Source of the DNA: Hetaerina americana
Lineage: Eukaryota; Arthropoda; Insecta; Odonata; Calopterygidae
Direction of reading: 5' to 3'
Length of the DNA stretch: 64,000 nt
Assembly: GCA_022747635.1 (NCBI GenBank)
Contig: JAKTNV010000001.1
Span: 45,764,446 to 45,828,445, forward strand
Both the position numbers and the translations under genes were made by a program. Numbering within the stretch: the stretch's first letter is position 1; every line of letters begins with the position of its first letter. Under the pieces are notes generated by a model. That model did no database searches. It was not told where the DNA came from and saw nothing but the letters and a program-made list of their open reading frames with translations. This document shows, piece by piece, positions 14,701 through 22,589 of the stretch.

Positions 14701-17700
14701 TCCAAATATCATTACTGTCACCCACATACGATATTTTTACAATTTTCTCTTATTTCGAAATCTACGAACTCAAGCTTATAAGTTATTTGGTTCCCCTCGT
14801 AAGACCTCTTTGGCCCCCATTTGAAATCAATGAACACTCAAAATAACTTTCAACGATATTCCGAGGAAATGGCTCAAAATATTCACTTTTAGTTTGCGAA
14901 TTTATTTGTTCCCTTTAAATCTTTCATTCGGTGCAAAATGATAAATATGATTATTTTCCTCGCATTTACTTCATAAGAAACCGAGTTCGCGAAAGAAACT
15001 GGTTTGCTTAGGCGCGGTGCCAAACAGAGAAATAAAGGAGTTAATGGCCTGGCAATAATGCCCCCTTGAAGAGCGTTCGTGAGATACTGCAGTCCTTTTT
15101 GAAAGATAAGTTCCGCGGGGAAGGATTCTGCAGTCTTTAAGAGTAACACGAAAGCGCTGACCTCATTGGATAAGGTAGCGCTTTTGTCCTCAGCGCGTCG
15201 TACATCATCGGTTGGATCTGGAAAAGCGGAGCTTTATGTTTCGTGGTATTTCCTATTCTTTTTCATGAATACGCAAAGTGCGTCTTTTTCATGTGCCTAC
15301 TCTCTGCACCATAACATTTAAGGATAAGAAGGAATGGGGATGTTTCAACGTCGTCGTTTGAATTGACTCAGCAGAAATATTTTTTGATGAAGCAGAGTCA
15401 TGATCGGTAACATGACGATAGGTTTCTTGAGATGATCCAGTAGCCTCCGTTATTTGCACGATCTAATGGTGCATTCCCAACCATTAGTTATAATCAAACC
15501 GCCCGGCATCCATTTTTTTATCCAGCCGCATAAGATTATTTTTCATTTGACTCAACTACAATGAATGTCTTTTTACTCCTAAAAATCATCGGAATCGTCA
15601 GATTCACAGGGCGTACCTATGATACGATACTAGAAGGCTGGGTCACTTGATGATGCTGCTAATGTAGCCATCTTTTCCATCAAAAGGCAAGACCTTTGAA
15701 TCTCTTCCTACCTACGACAAAAAAAATGCGGCCGTTCAGTGGGCAGGTAGTCGAGTGACTTCTTTCGATTCAATTGGATTTCACTCTCGAAGAAGTAATT
15801 CACCGCACAGATCAAGTCTTTTTTGTAGTTCTCCACTAGCTTTGCTCTCCATTGAATATCTTTGTGGGTGAATCCTTTGAATTCGATTTCTATTTTTGTG
15901 CCTCTTAGACACATGGGTGTATACGTTCCTTCCCTTAGCAAGTTGACTTCTCCACGTCGCCTTGATTCTCTTAATTACCAAGATCATCATCATCAGTATT
16001 TTAATCCTAATATTAGTGTACTATATCCCTCCGTTTTCTCTATTCAGTATTAATTCCTTCGCCCTCTGATAGCTTCTGCGTTTTTGTCCTCCTTAGTTTG
16101 TCCTATATACTCCTACTTGGCCTTCCTCACGGAAACTTACCTTCAATTTTCATTTTTATAATGTTTTTAACTAATCCATTGTGCTGCAAGGTGTGTTCAA
16201 ATGTCTATTTCTTCTTTGGCGTATAGTTATCCATATTTTTGTTTCTTCTTTTGCTCTTATGCTTCCTCATTCCTCCCAATCATAAGTAGCCCTGCTGCAC
16301 AGGGAGATGAAGGATTCCACGAGCTCCAATTTTACACCTCCAATTATGATATCTGCCTTCGGCCTCTCGTCTCGAAACCAGGATTTTAGTTTTCTTCTTG
16401 TTGATGCAATAACTAATGCTTCTCAAAACCTTATCAGATTCTCCTTTGGTAAGGTTTTCTTAGTGTCTATTGCATTTCTTTCCCGTTTCCCCATTTACGT
16501 TCGTTAATTTTCTTCGAGGACACATTCATAATATTACTGCTTAAACTTTAATTCTTAATATTATATAACGATATATGTTGGTGAATATAGGTAACTTTTA
16601 CATGTACAGTTCTTCCATGTGAGATTTCTACAAGCTAATGTCGTTTTCAGCATTAATTTTATCTTTGAAAATGGCTTTAGAGCATTGATACCACAATCTT
16701 GTAAAATTAGAATATATGTCAATGCAACTGTAGTGGATGACTCCGTTAAAAGTTGCTGTTGCGGAATCTCCAGCAGTTTCTTTGGAATAGAATATATGTG
16801 TTCGCGTGCAATAAATATTACTTAGTTATTCACTTCCTGCTTTACAATCAGACGAGTGTTGGGTTTTTAACTGGCTAATACGCCCAGAAAAAAACAAAGT
16901 TTTTCTAAGATATTTGATGGTTGTTAAATCAATTAACTTTTAACTAATCGAGTATGAAAAAGAAGTGAAAAGCTTATTTGCTTCAAAAAATATGTCACAT
17001 TTTGCCCGATATCATGGGAATACTTGAATTTTTAACTAGGTAAAAAATGCATACCTTCGTAGTTTATGGCATAATGAGTTTATTAACGAGCCTCAAATAT
17101 TCATGTGATCTGCTAATTAGTGTGTTTTCTTTCTCAGCTGCTGTGGACCCCGATTCGTCTGCCGAAAACATAACCTTCACCATATCCTCCGTAAAATCTG
17201 GTTATGTGGCCCTGAAGTCTTCGTCCAGGCTGCCAATTACGCAATTCACCCAGGCGCAGGTTAATGCGGGCCTCATTCTTTTCGTCCACATGGGTAAATA
17301 TAACTCTTTTGACTCCGGTGACAACTCTCTCATTCTCTGTCATTCGATTAATTATTGTGGCGAGCCAAGTTACTGATATGTTATACGCACTAATTTAGAA
17401 AACTATAGAGACGAGTGTATCAAGGGTGATGAGGTGTATCAAATTAGTAAATTAACATCAAAGTATTTTATGAACATTTTATAATGTTGGCAGTTAGGAA
17501 TGTTGTTTATCCAACCGAAAATGTCAAGTTGTCGCTTATTTTTGGTTGGGTTATTGTATTTTAAATAATTTTTTTATATAATTTTGTTAATTTTAATGTC
17601 TTTTGCGTTCATTATTTATAACTTATTGTATTGCCCCTGATGATTATCTATTAAAAATCAAGTGTAGTATTATAAATTATTATTTTATAAAATTTTCATG

Positions 17701-19271
17701 TGAATTAATGAGTCTCATTCAACAGTTAATTAAAATATGAATATTTTTCACATAATTAATCCCTTCAATGCTAATTATTTCCCACATTGTTCTATGTACA
17801 TATGTGTATATTTATTTTTATCCCCGATAGATTGACTTAAATTTAGTGTCCATTGTCTATGTAATCTCTAACAAAATGAAATTCCAGTAATTTATTCGAA
17901 CCTCTTTGATAGAAAATCAAACGTTTCTCATTTTTTTGTAAGGAAAAGTAATCTGCGTAATATTTTGAGTGTTTTTGATACCTCTATTGATATAAAAAAT
18001 CATATTGTCAAGTTTTGATTCGGGTTCAATAAACTTTTCAACATACTGTTGAAATTGTAAGACGATACCATGCGTGACCATCACTAAGACATCACTGGTT
18101 GTTTAAAGCTTGGTCGTTCTTGATTGAATGTATTGTGAAATTGACCGTTGGCTTTTATTTCACCAGTATTGGTATCATAGACGGTGTCCCCATTTTCAGG
18201 GGGTCGGAGCGGCGGCTTCCGCCTTACCCTCAGCGATGGTGTCAACTCCGGGGGCACCCATGATTTCGAGGTCACCGCCCTCGACTTAACCCTGCGCCTC
18301 GCGGCCAACAATCCCCTGCACGTCTTCCCGATGCTACGGCAGCCATTGGCCTCGGACGAGCTCTTGGCGGTCACATCCGATCCCTCACCGCCCGGCCGGC
18401 GCATCGTCTTCTCCGTGCGTACGCCTCCCGTCCTCGGCCGCTTGCTCGTCGAGCCTTCTGGGCCTTCCAGTTCGGCCAGTATGCCAAGGGTTCCGCTTGT
18501 CCCCACGGCGAGGGACCCCGCGATGCCCGCCTCCAACTTCACCCAGCTGGACGTGAACGAGAACAGGGTGTGGTACGAGCACACTCATCCCTTCACAGAC
18601 CTCATGGCCAATGATTCGTTCACGTTCGACGTCAGCGCCGACTTCGCCGAACCTTTGCTCGAACAGGTGACTGACTGCTCTTTACTTTATTCATGTGTTC
18701 TTAGCTGTGTCGACCACGTGGGGGCTTCCGTTTTCAATAATAAGTCGAATTAATGGACCACTTGAGGATGATTGTGTGACAGAACTGTTTTGTGAAACTT
18801 TCTGAACTTAACCGTTGGTGTGAGTCACAATACTCCTCAGAAATTTTAGTTCTTGAGGGAGGGAGACTTCTCATGAACTGAAAAACTATTTATTAGTTTT
18901 TGTTCCCCGGTCACTGGCCATATTTAATATTAATGCAAGGTATAAGTAGTAGGGGTTAAACCTAATTGTGGGACGTGATAGTCCAGTGAGTTGAGCGCTG
19001 GGCTACTGACCTTAGGGTCCGGGTTCAATCCCTGGTGATTCTTCTGAAACCCTCAACCTCAGCTAAGCTATGTACTATTCAGCTGTTCAGATCTTCCTTG
19101 GAGACTGCAGGGAAAAGAGCTGGCCCTCTACCGTGATATGTGAATATCAAATGCCATGTAACACTTAGTATTAGATGAGCTCTGCCCTCAGCTCAAACCA
19201 ATATTCAGGTTGATTAACGAGATTTTAAACTTCATTAATTGTCTGAAATATGGTTTAGAACTTTATATATG

Positions 19272-19305
<34 letters not shown>

Positions 19306-22300
19306 TATAAATATATTTATATATATATACGAGGGTCATCCGGAAAGTAGTACCCGTTCGTGAAATAAAGAGACAAAAGTAAATATTAACAAACATAAAA
19401 AATTTTATTTGAAAGAGGATACTTTAAACTATTTCTCAACATAATCTCCAAGCAAATTAAGGCATTTGTCATAACGTGTGACAAGTTTCTGTATTCCTGC
19501 TGCATAGTCCTTCGCCGCCAGCTCATTGAGATACGCGAGGGACCCATCTTGCACAAATTTTTGCATAATGCAGATGGTGTTTAACAATTTCATGAACAAT
19601 TGTTCGAGAAACATTAGGAAAATGCTCACAGATGTCATCAATTGTGACGCGCCGATCGTTCCTCACGAATTCGTCAACTGAGCTCACCAGTTGGTCTGTA
19701 ATGACAGACGGTCTCTCCGAACGCTCATCGTCGTGTGTGTTCCCCCTCCCCATGTTGAAGTTGCGACACCACCGCCGAACAGACGACTCGTCCATTACAT
19801 TGTCTCCATACACCTCCTTTAATTGGCGATGAATATCACATGGGCGAACGTTTCTTGCATTGAGGAATTTAATCACTGCCCTCACTTCACAACTGGCGGC
19901 GTTCTCAATTTTTTTAAACATTGTAAACAATCACAGAAACAACACAGGCAATGCTAGCGTCACGCAACTTGGCTCAGAGAAGGCAGACAAGCCACTGAAG
20001 CTATCTGACCTCGTCCAGCGGCTACTCGCGTCGTCAGCACTTCATGCGGCACGAACGGGTACTACTTTCCGGATGACCCTCGTATAATGGGAATTGTAAA
20101 GTTACTGAATTTAAACTATTTAACTTTTATAAATACGTTAATTAATAAATATTTAGAAGAGATATAAGAGAATAAATTTTAGAAGAAAATAACTCATTAT
20201 TTTTGCTTGCTTCATTCATTTTGACATTGAGTACCTAAATACAGTGATAAAATGTATTTGTTCAATGAAATTATCTTTGAAACGCGCGCAAGTATTTGAC
20301 GATAGGTAAAACCAAAACTTGCTTGTAGTGGAAAGTATTCCAACCGGTTCCAAATGATAATCTTGAATTTCCATTTCCCCGGAACAGATCTTCAGAATAG
20401 ACATATCAGTCTCCTCGATGACCTCTGGTGGACTCGATCGCTTCCTTGTCCTCGAGCCAATAGAGGTTGAAGAGGGGGGATCTGCCGTCCTCCGGATGAA
20501 TACAACCGGTGTCGCCGCATTCATCGAGGCTCACAGCGGCTGGGCACCGCCGGTCGTCGTCGAGATTGCCCTGTGGTCTGCGCCAAGGCACGGGACCCTC
20601 GCCGTGTCCGGCGTCAACGCCTCTTCCGGCACGACCTTCACGCAGGCGCAGCTGGATGCTGGAGAGGTCATCTACAACCACGACCATAGCGACACGACTG
20701 AGGACGATGTCCCATTCTCCCTCCGGCTCCCATCTCCCGAAGATTCCACGCCGGGAGACGTTCTTCTGTACAACGGTACTATCCGCGTGACCATCCGTCC
20801 AATCAACGATCAGCCGTTTCACCTCCTCACGCGTGCCCCCCACGTAGCGGTAGTGCAGGGGGGCATTCGTCCCATCACTCGAGAAGATTTGTGCACGGAA
20901 GATCCGGACACTCCTCCCGAGGAGCTCATATACGACGTCATAAGCGGACCTAGTGCTGGAAGGCTCACGCTGGCCTCAAATTCCTCCGGAGCGAGCCAAG
21001 ACATGGTTGTGCAGTTTCCAGCCGTGAGATTCACCCAGGCCGACATCAATTCCGGCAGGGTTTCCTATGAACATGCCGGCCCCTTGGCTCCTGCCTCGTT
21101 TTATTTCCGAGTTTGGGACGGACAGTTCAATCCAGTGTATACAGTCTTCAACATCCGCGTCCTTCCTCTTTCCTTAAACATTTCGCGGCTTGCTCCCATT
21201 CCTATTCGTCAAGGCTCTAGCGTGACGTTCATCGAAGAGGGCCATCTGAATCTGACAACCAACGGAAGAAGGGATAGCGTGAGGTACAATGTGACGCAGC
21301 CCCCGAGACATGGCACAATATTCGTGCACGACGTGGCGGTCAATTCTTTCGGGCAGACGGACGTAGATGCAAAGAAGGTGATGTATATGCAGACCGACAT
21401 GACAGCTCCAGGGGACAGCTTTTCACTAACAGCTTGGCTAGAAGATTCTGATGTGAAGCTTCCGAACATGAAATTCAACATCACTGTCACTCCATTCGTT
21501 AATATTGGCAACTTCACCCCTATTTCTGGAGGGAGGAATGTAATTACTCCGAAGTTTCTAGACGCTTCTCCGTTAGCCCACTTGACCGCAAGCAACCCAA
21601 CGTACACTATCACACGCCGTCCGAAGTTAGGGAGGCTTAAAAGAATAATTCGAAGCACGGAGGCAAGAAGGGTCAGGGAGAAGGAAGTTACCAGATTTAC
21701 ACACGAAGAAGTGGAAAGTGGCGTCATCTATTATGTTGCCAAAAGAGCTGAAGGTCCCGGCCAAGAAGATTCCTTTTCCTTCATGTTGACCACTACAATC
21801 TTTCAACCAGCCCACGGTGAAGTGAAATTTAGGGTACAGCCTGAATCTGAGAGGAGGGTCCAAGACCAGGCCACTGCGGGCGTCTCCTCGGACGCCACCC
21901 CGCCGCCTCGGAAGATGGGCTCGGGGCAAGCGGGAGGCGCGGCCAGTGGAACTGGCAATCGACCGGAGGTCGCCAGTCCCAACATGAGCAACGACTACGT
22001 GTTAATAGTCGCAGTCGGTGCAGGAGTTGTTACATTAGCCGTCCTTATAATTGTAGCAGTCAAGTGTTGCTCCTTGAGGAGCAGAGACGAAAGGGGATCT
22101 TCGGGGAAGCACCACGAGGCTCGGCCCGGATCAGCCTACGGCCCCGGCGGCGTTCCGGTCCCGGGTCCCAACGGTGACCTTTACGGGGCGGACCTGGACA
22201 CGGCCCCGCCGCTCCCGAGGCCGCCAGATCACCTCCTGCCGCTTCACCCGACCTCACCAAGGCCGCCGCGCAGCAAGCGCTTCGCGGCGGCCAACGGGTC

Positions 22301-22589
22301 GACCCAGCGGGGAGATATCGGGAAGGTCGCAGTGGACTCGTGGCGAGACGGCTCACCGACCGTACCCCAGTGTAAAGTGATTCCGCTGGAGCCGATGGAT
22401 GTGGGAGTTGTTGTCGGAGGCGGTGTGGTTGTGGGAGGCGGGGAGGCGGTGGACGTGAACGCCAGGTATCCATACGGGGTCGCTGACGAGCCGACGGAGG
22501 ACTGGAGCAGTTACGATACTTCGACGGAGCTACAGTATCCTCCTCGGACCACCAACCCGATGCTGCGTCGGAATCAATATTGGGTCTGA
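2467..22589 (+). CDS. kon: Chondroitin sulfate proteoglycan 4 / kon-tiki, 3' part (gene span, 10 exons)
   Basis: Single-pass membrane proteoglycan-like receptor of the CSPG4/NG2 family. In Drosophila, kon-tiki (perdido) acts in myotube targeting and muscle-tendon attachment and signals through the PDZ protein Grip (known for the family). Joined exons: 2467-2712, 4609-4650, 5531-6001, 7171-7767, 8498-10033, 10710-11297, 13916-14108, 17138-17293, 18200-18666, 20388-22589. All junctions are phase 0 except 7/8 and 8/9, which are phase 1 and agree with each other. The roughly 2165 residues comprise the laminin-G end plus EGF-like cysteines, 15 CSPG repeats (diagnostic HDGSE, FTQ.D and PVNDPP motifs), a 21-residue membrane span at nt 21999-22061, and a tail of about 175 residues ending QYWV. 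The 5' end (signal peptide, first laminin-G domain) is outside the window. The family call is very secure; exon 2 is the weakest part. Confidence 0.95.
2713..4608 (+). other. kon intron
   Basis: AT-rich intron between the first visible exon and the tentative mini-exon. Short ORFs around 3.7-4.4 kb on both strands are mutually overlapping and have no recognisable domains. I see no repeat of known type here. Confidence 0.6.
4609..4650 (+). CDS. kon: Tentative 14-codon kon mini-exon
   Basis: A stretch of 42 bases lies between a plausible acceptor (caattttccgcag) and a plausible donor (GAC|GTGAGC), phase 0 at both ends. It reads LDVTEAQSIPVVID, which would link the laminin-G/EGF region to the first CSPG repeat. 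Because it is phase 0 on both sides, the reading frame is also intact if it is skipped. The evidence is therefore only the splice-site pair and the open frame; it may be absent or alternatively spliced. Confidence 0.45.
4651..5203 (+). other. kon intron, left of SINE insertion
   Basis: AT-rich intron. Its last 30 bases (cctcactcttttctcag, then the first target-site copy at 5194-5203) look like the original pyrimidine tract of the exon 3 acceptor, now separated from the exon by the SINE. Confidence 0.6.
5204..5512 (+). mobile_element. tRNA-derived SINE, copy 1, next to a splice acceptor
   Basis: This 309-bp element is nearly identical to the copy at 11458-11764. It has a tRNA-like head with an A-box-like region (gatggtgcgggggctaac) and a near-consensus B box (GGTTCAAATCC at about 5259-5269). 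A non-tRNA body follows and the tail is (ACT)n. It is flanked by an exact 10-bp target duplication, ATGTATCCAC, at 5194-5203 and 5513-5522. The 3' target copy is 8 bp from the exon 3 boundary. The head does not fold into a tRNA with a paired acceptor stem, so it is not a tRNA gene. Confidence 0.9.
5531..6001 (+). CDS. kon: kon exon: CSPG repeat 1 and start of repeat 2
   Basis: This exon encodes 157 residues, phase 0 on both sides; acceptor caccctctcag, donor CAG|GTACGT. Repeat 1 starts at ELTPLQVAEGR and shows the repeat hallmarks PRHGQL, the YLHDGSES motif, and the closing VTPVNDPPQL. The last residues (GEVLRIAQ) begin repeat 2. Composition is strongly GC-rich. An SG dipeptide in the sequence AAGSGF is a possible but unproven glycosaminoglycan site. 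An alternative upstream acceptor at 5457-5458 would extend this exon by 24 codons (see findings). Confidence 0.93.
6002..7170 (+). other. kon intron
   Basis: AT-rich intron of 1169 bp with standard ends (gtacgt, then taccatccag). Overlapping short ORFs on both strands at 6.07-6.34 kb have no recognisable domain. Nothing else is seen. Confidence 0.7.
7171..7767 (+). CDS. kon: kon exon: CSPG repeat 2 and most of repeat 3
   Basis: This exon encodes 199 residues, phase 0 on both sides; acceptor taccatccag, donor AAG|GTAATG. It continues repeat 2 (SELLHAEDPDNPNSDLVYTV, then the TFTQKDVDLGLISYVH motif). Repeat 3 starts near LVNNTGLVLTHNTSAVIT and runs through the YDVTQAPQFGVL, FTSRQLARDQIRYHHT pattern. 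The donor cuts repeat 3 inside its last strand pair (EHDLFK), which resumes in the next exon. Two N-glycosylation sequons (NNT, HNTS) are visible. Confidence 0.93.
7768..8497 (+). other. kon intron
   Basis: AT-rich intron of 730 bp with standard ends (gtaatg, then gttctttcacag). I see no recognisable repeat or RNA in it. Confidence 0.7.
8498..10033 (+). CDS. kon: kon exon: CSPG repeats 3 (end) to 8 (start), largest internal exon
   Basis: This exon encodes 512 residues in one open frame, phase 0 on both sides; acceptor ttctttcacag, donor AAG|GTAAGG. It completes repeat 3 and holds repeats 4 (from VRNLELTMDGIQEIPITEDN), 5 (from LEVLEGGRATISRRHL), 6 (from VFRVVSGGERLLTGRDL) and 7 (from LVVRRGGITTISSFNL). 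It ends in the first strand of repeat 8 (LEVEESTSVCICSSALK). FTQKD, FTQED and FTERD motifs and YRHDGS or YVHDDSES motifs recur once per repeat. The CIC in repeat 8 is unusual for this otherwise cysteine-poor region. Confidence 0.95.
10034..10709 (+). other. kon intron
   Basis: AT-rich intron of 676 bp with standard ends (gtaagg, then ttgacctcaacag). No repeat of known type is recognised. Confidence 0.7.
10710..11297 (+). CDS. kon: kon exon: CSPG repeat 8 with acidic/serine insert, and repeat 9
   Basis: This exon encodes 196 residues; acceptor cctcaacag, donor ATA|GTACGT, phase 0 at both ends. Repeat 8 continues with SDITFFVQKPPINGYLEI. It is then interrupted by a low-complexity acidic and Ser/Pro-rich insert (around residues DDFPEEGATPTDGDGSS, nt 10810-10925) before the FDQSLVDDSRLQYI motif. 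Repeat 9 starts at LSVTEGGSVTLPG and reaches FTARQLEEGQII, and its HDGSE motif is in the next exon. The frame choice is confirmed by that junction. Confidence 0.93.
11298..13915 (+). other. kon intron containing a SINE
   Basis: Intron of 2618 bp with donor gtacgt and acceptor catgattag. It contains SINE copy 2 at 11458-11764. The rest is AT-rich with no recognised repeat or RNA gene. Confidence 0.65.
11458..11764 (+). mobile_element. tRNA-derived SINE, copy 2
   Basis: Same family and orientation as the copy at 5204-5512, differing at only a few positions. It has a tRNA-like head with B box GGTTCAAATCC and an (ACT)n tail. It is flanked by an exact 12-bp target duplication, CTCGAAACATAA, at 11446-11457 and 11765-11776. 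The perfect target duplications and high identity between copies suggest a recently active family. This copy reads ccatcccctatgg where copy 1 reads ccatccagtatgg, so it lacks copy 1's extra splice acceptor. Confidence 0.92.
13916..14108 (+). CDS. kon: kon exon: end of CSPG repeat 9, start of repeat 10
   Basis: This exon of 193 bases follows acceptor catgattag and ends TTTAG|GTAAGG, entering in phase 0 and leaving in phase 1. It begins YQHDGSETMEDEF, which completes the repeat 9 motif begun in the previous exon, and reaches SATPVNDEPPRL, the canonical repeat end. Repeat 10 starts at NNTGLELWEGASAPVTSSHL. The split codon joins the next exon to give Ala. Confidence 0.93.
14109..17137 (+). other. 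kon intron with decayed LINE
   Basis: Intron of 3029 bp. It holds a decayed minus-strand LINE fragment at about 16040-16510. A tRNA-like but degenerate stretch at about 15155-15230 is noted in the rejected list. A minus-strand ORF at 15708-15941 (77 codons) shows no family I recognise. Confidence 0.6.
16040..16510 (-). mobile_element. Decayed LINE reverse transcriptase 3' fragment
   Basis: Read on the minus strand, two frames give pieces typical of the region just after the catalytic motif in LINE reverse transcriptases. These are NKKKTKILV, and after a +1 shift ADIIIGGVKLELVESFISL. They resemble the family pattern KTK-hydrophobic, then I-x-G-x-x-L-E-x-V-x-x-F-x-Y-L-G-S. Stops and the frameshift show that it is dead. 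Ends are approximate. Confidence 0.6.
17138..17293 (+). CDS. kon: kon exon: CSPG repeat 10, middle
   Basis: This exon of 156 bases follows acceptor ttctttctcag and ends at ATGG|GTAAAT, entering and leaving in phase 1. The joined frame reads AAVDPDSSAENITFTISSV, then ITQFTQAQVNAGLILFVHMG: the D-x-D strand and FTQ.Q.NAG.I.FVH motif of a CSPG repeat. The donor gtaaat is weaker than its neighbours but the frame join is exact. Confidence 0.9.
17294..18199 (+). other. kon intron
   Basis: Very AT-rich intron of 906 bp (gtaaat to ccattttcag). No repeat or RNA gene is recognised. Confidence 0.7.
18200..18666 (+). CDS. kon: kon exon: end of CSPG repeat 10 and repeat 11
   Basis: This exon of 467 bases follows acceptor cccattttcag and ends at CAG|GTGACT. 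It enters in phase 1, with G + GG completing a Gly codon, and leaves in phase 0. The sequence GGRSGGFRLTLSDGVNSGG closes repeat 10. Repeat 11 starts near LRLAANNPLHVFPMLRQPL and includes FTQLDVNENRVWYEHTH and DSFTFDVSADF. GC content is high. Repeat 11 lacks the usual HDGSE (it reads EHTHPF), so it is a divergent member. Confidence 0.93.
18969..19208 (+). mobile_element. Second type of tRNA-derived SINE (probable)
   Basis: A tRNA-like head (gatagtccagtgagttgagc as A-box region, GGGTTCAATCCC as B box at about 19021-19032) is followed by a body of unrelated sequence. The ends are approximate because I could not find a clear target duplication. The acceptor stem does not pair, so it is not a functional tRNA. 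It is not the same family as the copies at 5204 and 11458. Confidence 0.55.
19264..19329. repeat. TA-rich microsatellite
   Basis: An imperfect (TA)n run with a few CA, GTA and AAAT interruptions. It directly abuts the mariner at 19330; mariners insert at TA dinucleotides, so this tract is a natural target. Confidence 0.9.
19330..20082 (-). mobile_element. Internally deleted mariner transposon
   Basis: This 753-bp element is bounded by inverted repeats starting CGAGGGTCATCCGGAAAGTA (left) and its reverse complement (right, ending tttccggatgaccctcg). It lies between TA dinucleotides at 19328-19329 and 20083-20084. The transposase reads on the minus strand. The N-terminal DNA-binding half is intact (19523-19930) and the natural C-terminal tail is present in another frame, but the DDD catalytic core between them is missing. 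Full-length mariners are about 1.3 kb, so roughly 0.5 kb has been lost. It is non-autonomous. Confidence 0.95.
19523..19930 (-). pseudogene. Truncated mariner transposase: DNA-binding domain only
   Basis: An open frame of 135 codons from a natural start (MFTMFKKIENAASCEV). It covers the two helix-turn-helix units of a mariner transposase: VIKFLNARNVRPCDIHRQL, VMDESSVRRWCRNFNMGR, the ERSERPS linker, then RVTIDDICEHFPNVSRTIVH and ARWVPR. The frame then crosses the deletion junction and stops after four codons (VSQ and stop). The tail ending YDKCLNLLGDYVEK follows in another frame (down to 19429). No catalytic acidic residues remain. If expressed it could bind the inverted repeats but not cut. 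Confidence 0.85.
20388..22589 (+). CDS. kon: kon terminal exon: CSPG repeats 12-15, membrane span, cytoplasmic tail
   Basis: This exon encodes 733 codons and a TGA stop; acceptor ccccggaacag, phase 0 (first residues IFRIDISVSS). Repeats start near FLVLEPIEVEEGGSAVL (12), VAVVQGGIRPITREDL (13), LAPIPIRQGSSVTF (14) and FTPISGGRNVITPKFL (15). A Gly/Ser/Ala-rich juxtamembrane linker carries two SG pairs (GSGQAGGAASG). The membrane span VLIVAVGAGVVTLAVLIIVAV is at nt 21999-22061. The tail of about 175 residues has KCC after the membrane, proline-rich APPLPRPP, a Val/Gly run, CKVIPLEPM and the end TTNPMLRRNQYWV. It closely parallels NG2's tail end (IPL region and terminal QYWV), which binds PDZ proteins such as GRIP1. 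NG2's tail is about 76 residues, so this one is more than twice as long. Confidence 0.96.
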   Translation: MFRIDISVSSMTSGGLDRFLVLEPIEVEEGGSAVLRMNTTGVAAFIEAHSGWAPPVVVEIALWSAPRHGTLAVSGVNASSGTTFTQAQLDAGEVIYNHDHSDTTEDDVPFSLRLPSPEDSTPGDVLLYNGTIRVTIRPINDQPFHLLTRAPHVAVVQGGIRPITREDLCTEDPDTPPEELIYDVISGPSAGRLTLASNSSGASQDMVVQFPAVRFTQADINSGRVSYEHAGPLAPASFYFRVWDGQFNPVYTVFNIRVLPLSLNISRLAPIPIRQGSSVTFIEEGHLNLTTNGRRDSVRYNVTQPPRHGTIFVHDVAVNSFGQTDVDAKKVMYMQTDMTAPGDSFSLTAWLEDSDVKLPNMKFNITVTPFVNIGNFTPISGGRNVITPKFLDASPLAHLTASNPTYTITRRPKLGRLKRIIRSTEARRVREKEVTRFTHEEVESGVIYYVAKRAEGPGQEDSFSFMLTTTIFQPAHGEVKFRVQPESERRVQDQATAGVSSDATPPPRKMGSGQAGGAASGTGNRPEVASPNMSNDYVLIVAVGAGVVTLAVLIIVAVKCCSLRSRDERGSSGKHHEARPGSAYGPGGVPVPGPNGDLYGADLDTAPPLPRPPDHLLPLHPTSPRPPRSKRFAAANGSTQRGDIGKVAVDSWRDGSPTVPQCKVIPLEPMDVGVVVGGGVVVGGGEAVDVNARYPYGVADEPTEDWSSYDTSTELQYPPRTTNPMLRRNQYWV

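Larger units (their letters stand above)
18667..20387 (+). other. kon intron with SINE-like repeat, AT microsatellite and mariner
   Basis: Intron of 1721 bp (gtgact to ccccggaacag). Almost half is repeat-derived: a tRNA-like SINE at about 18969-19208, a TA-rich microsatellite at 19264-19329 and a deleted mariner at 19330-20082. Confidence 0.7.

Noticed and set aside
15155..15230. tRNA-like stretch (gacctcattggataaggtag, then cggttggatctgg)
   Set aside because: The A-box-like part is fair but the B box is degraded and there is no acceptor pairing or clear SINE body; too weak to call.
15708..15941. Minus-strand ORF of 77 codons in a kon intron
   Set aside because: Protein-like wording (KGFTHKDIQWRAKLVEN) but no family recognised and no splice context; it may be a repeat remnant next to the decayed LINE.
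22060..22473. Minus-strand Arg/Pro-rich ORF of 137 codons
   Set aside because: A GC-driven shadow of the kon cytoplasmic tail on the plus strand.
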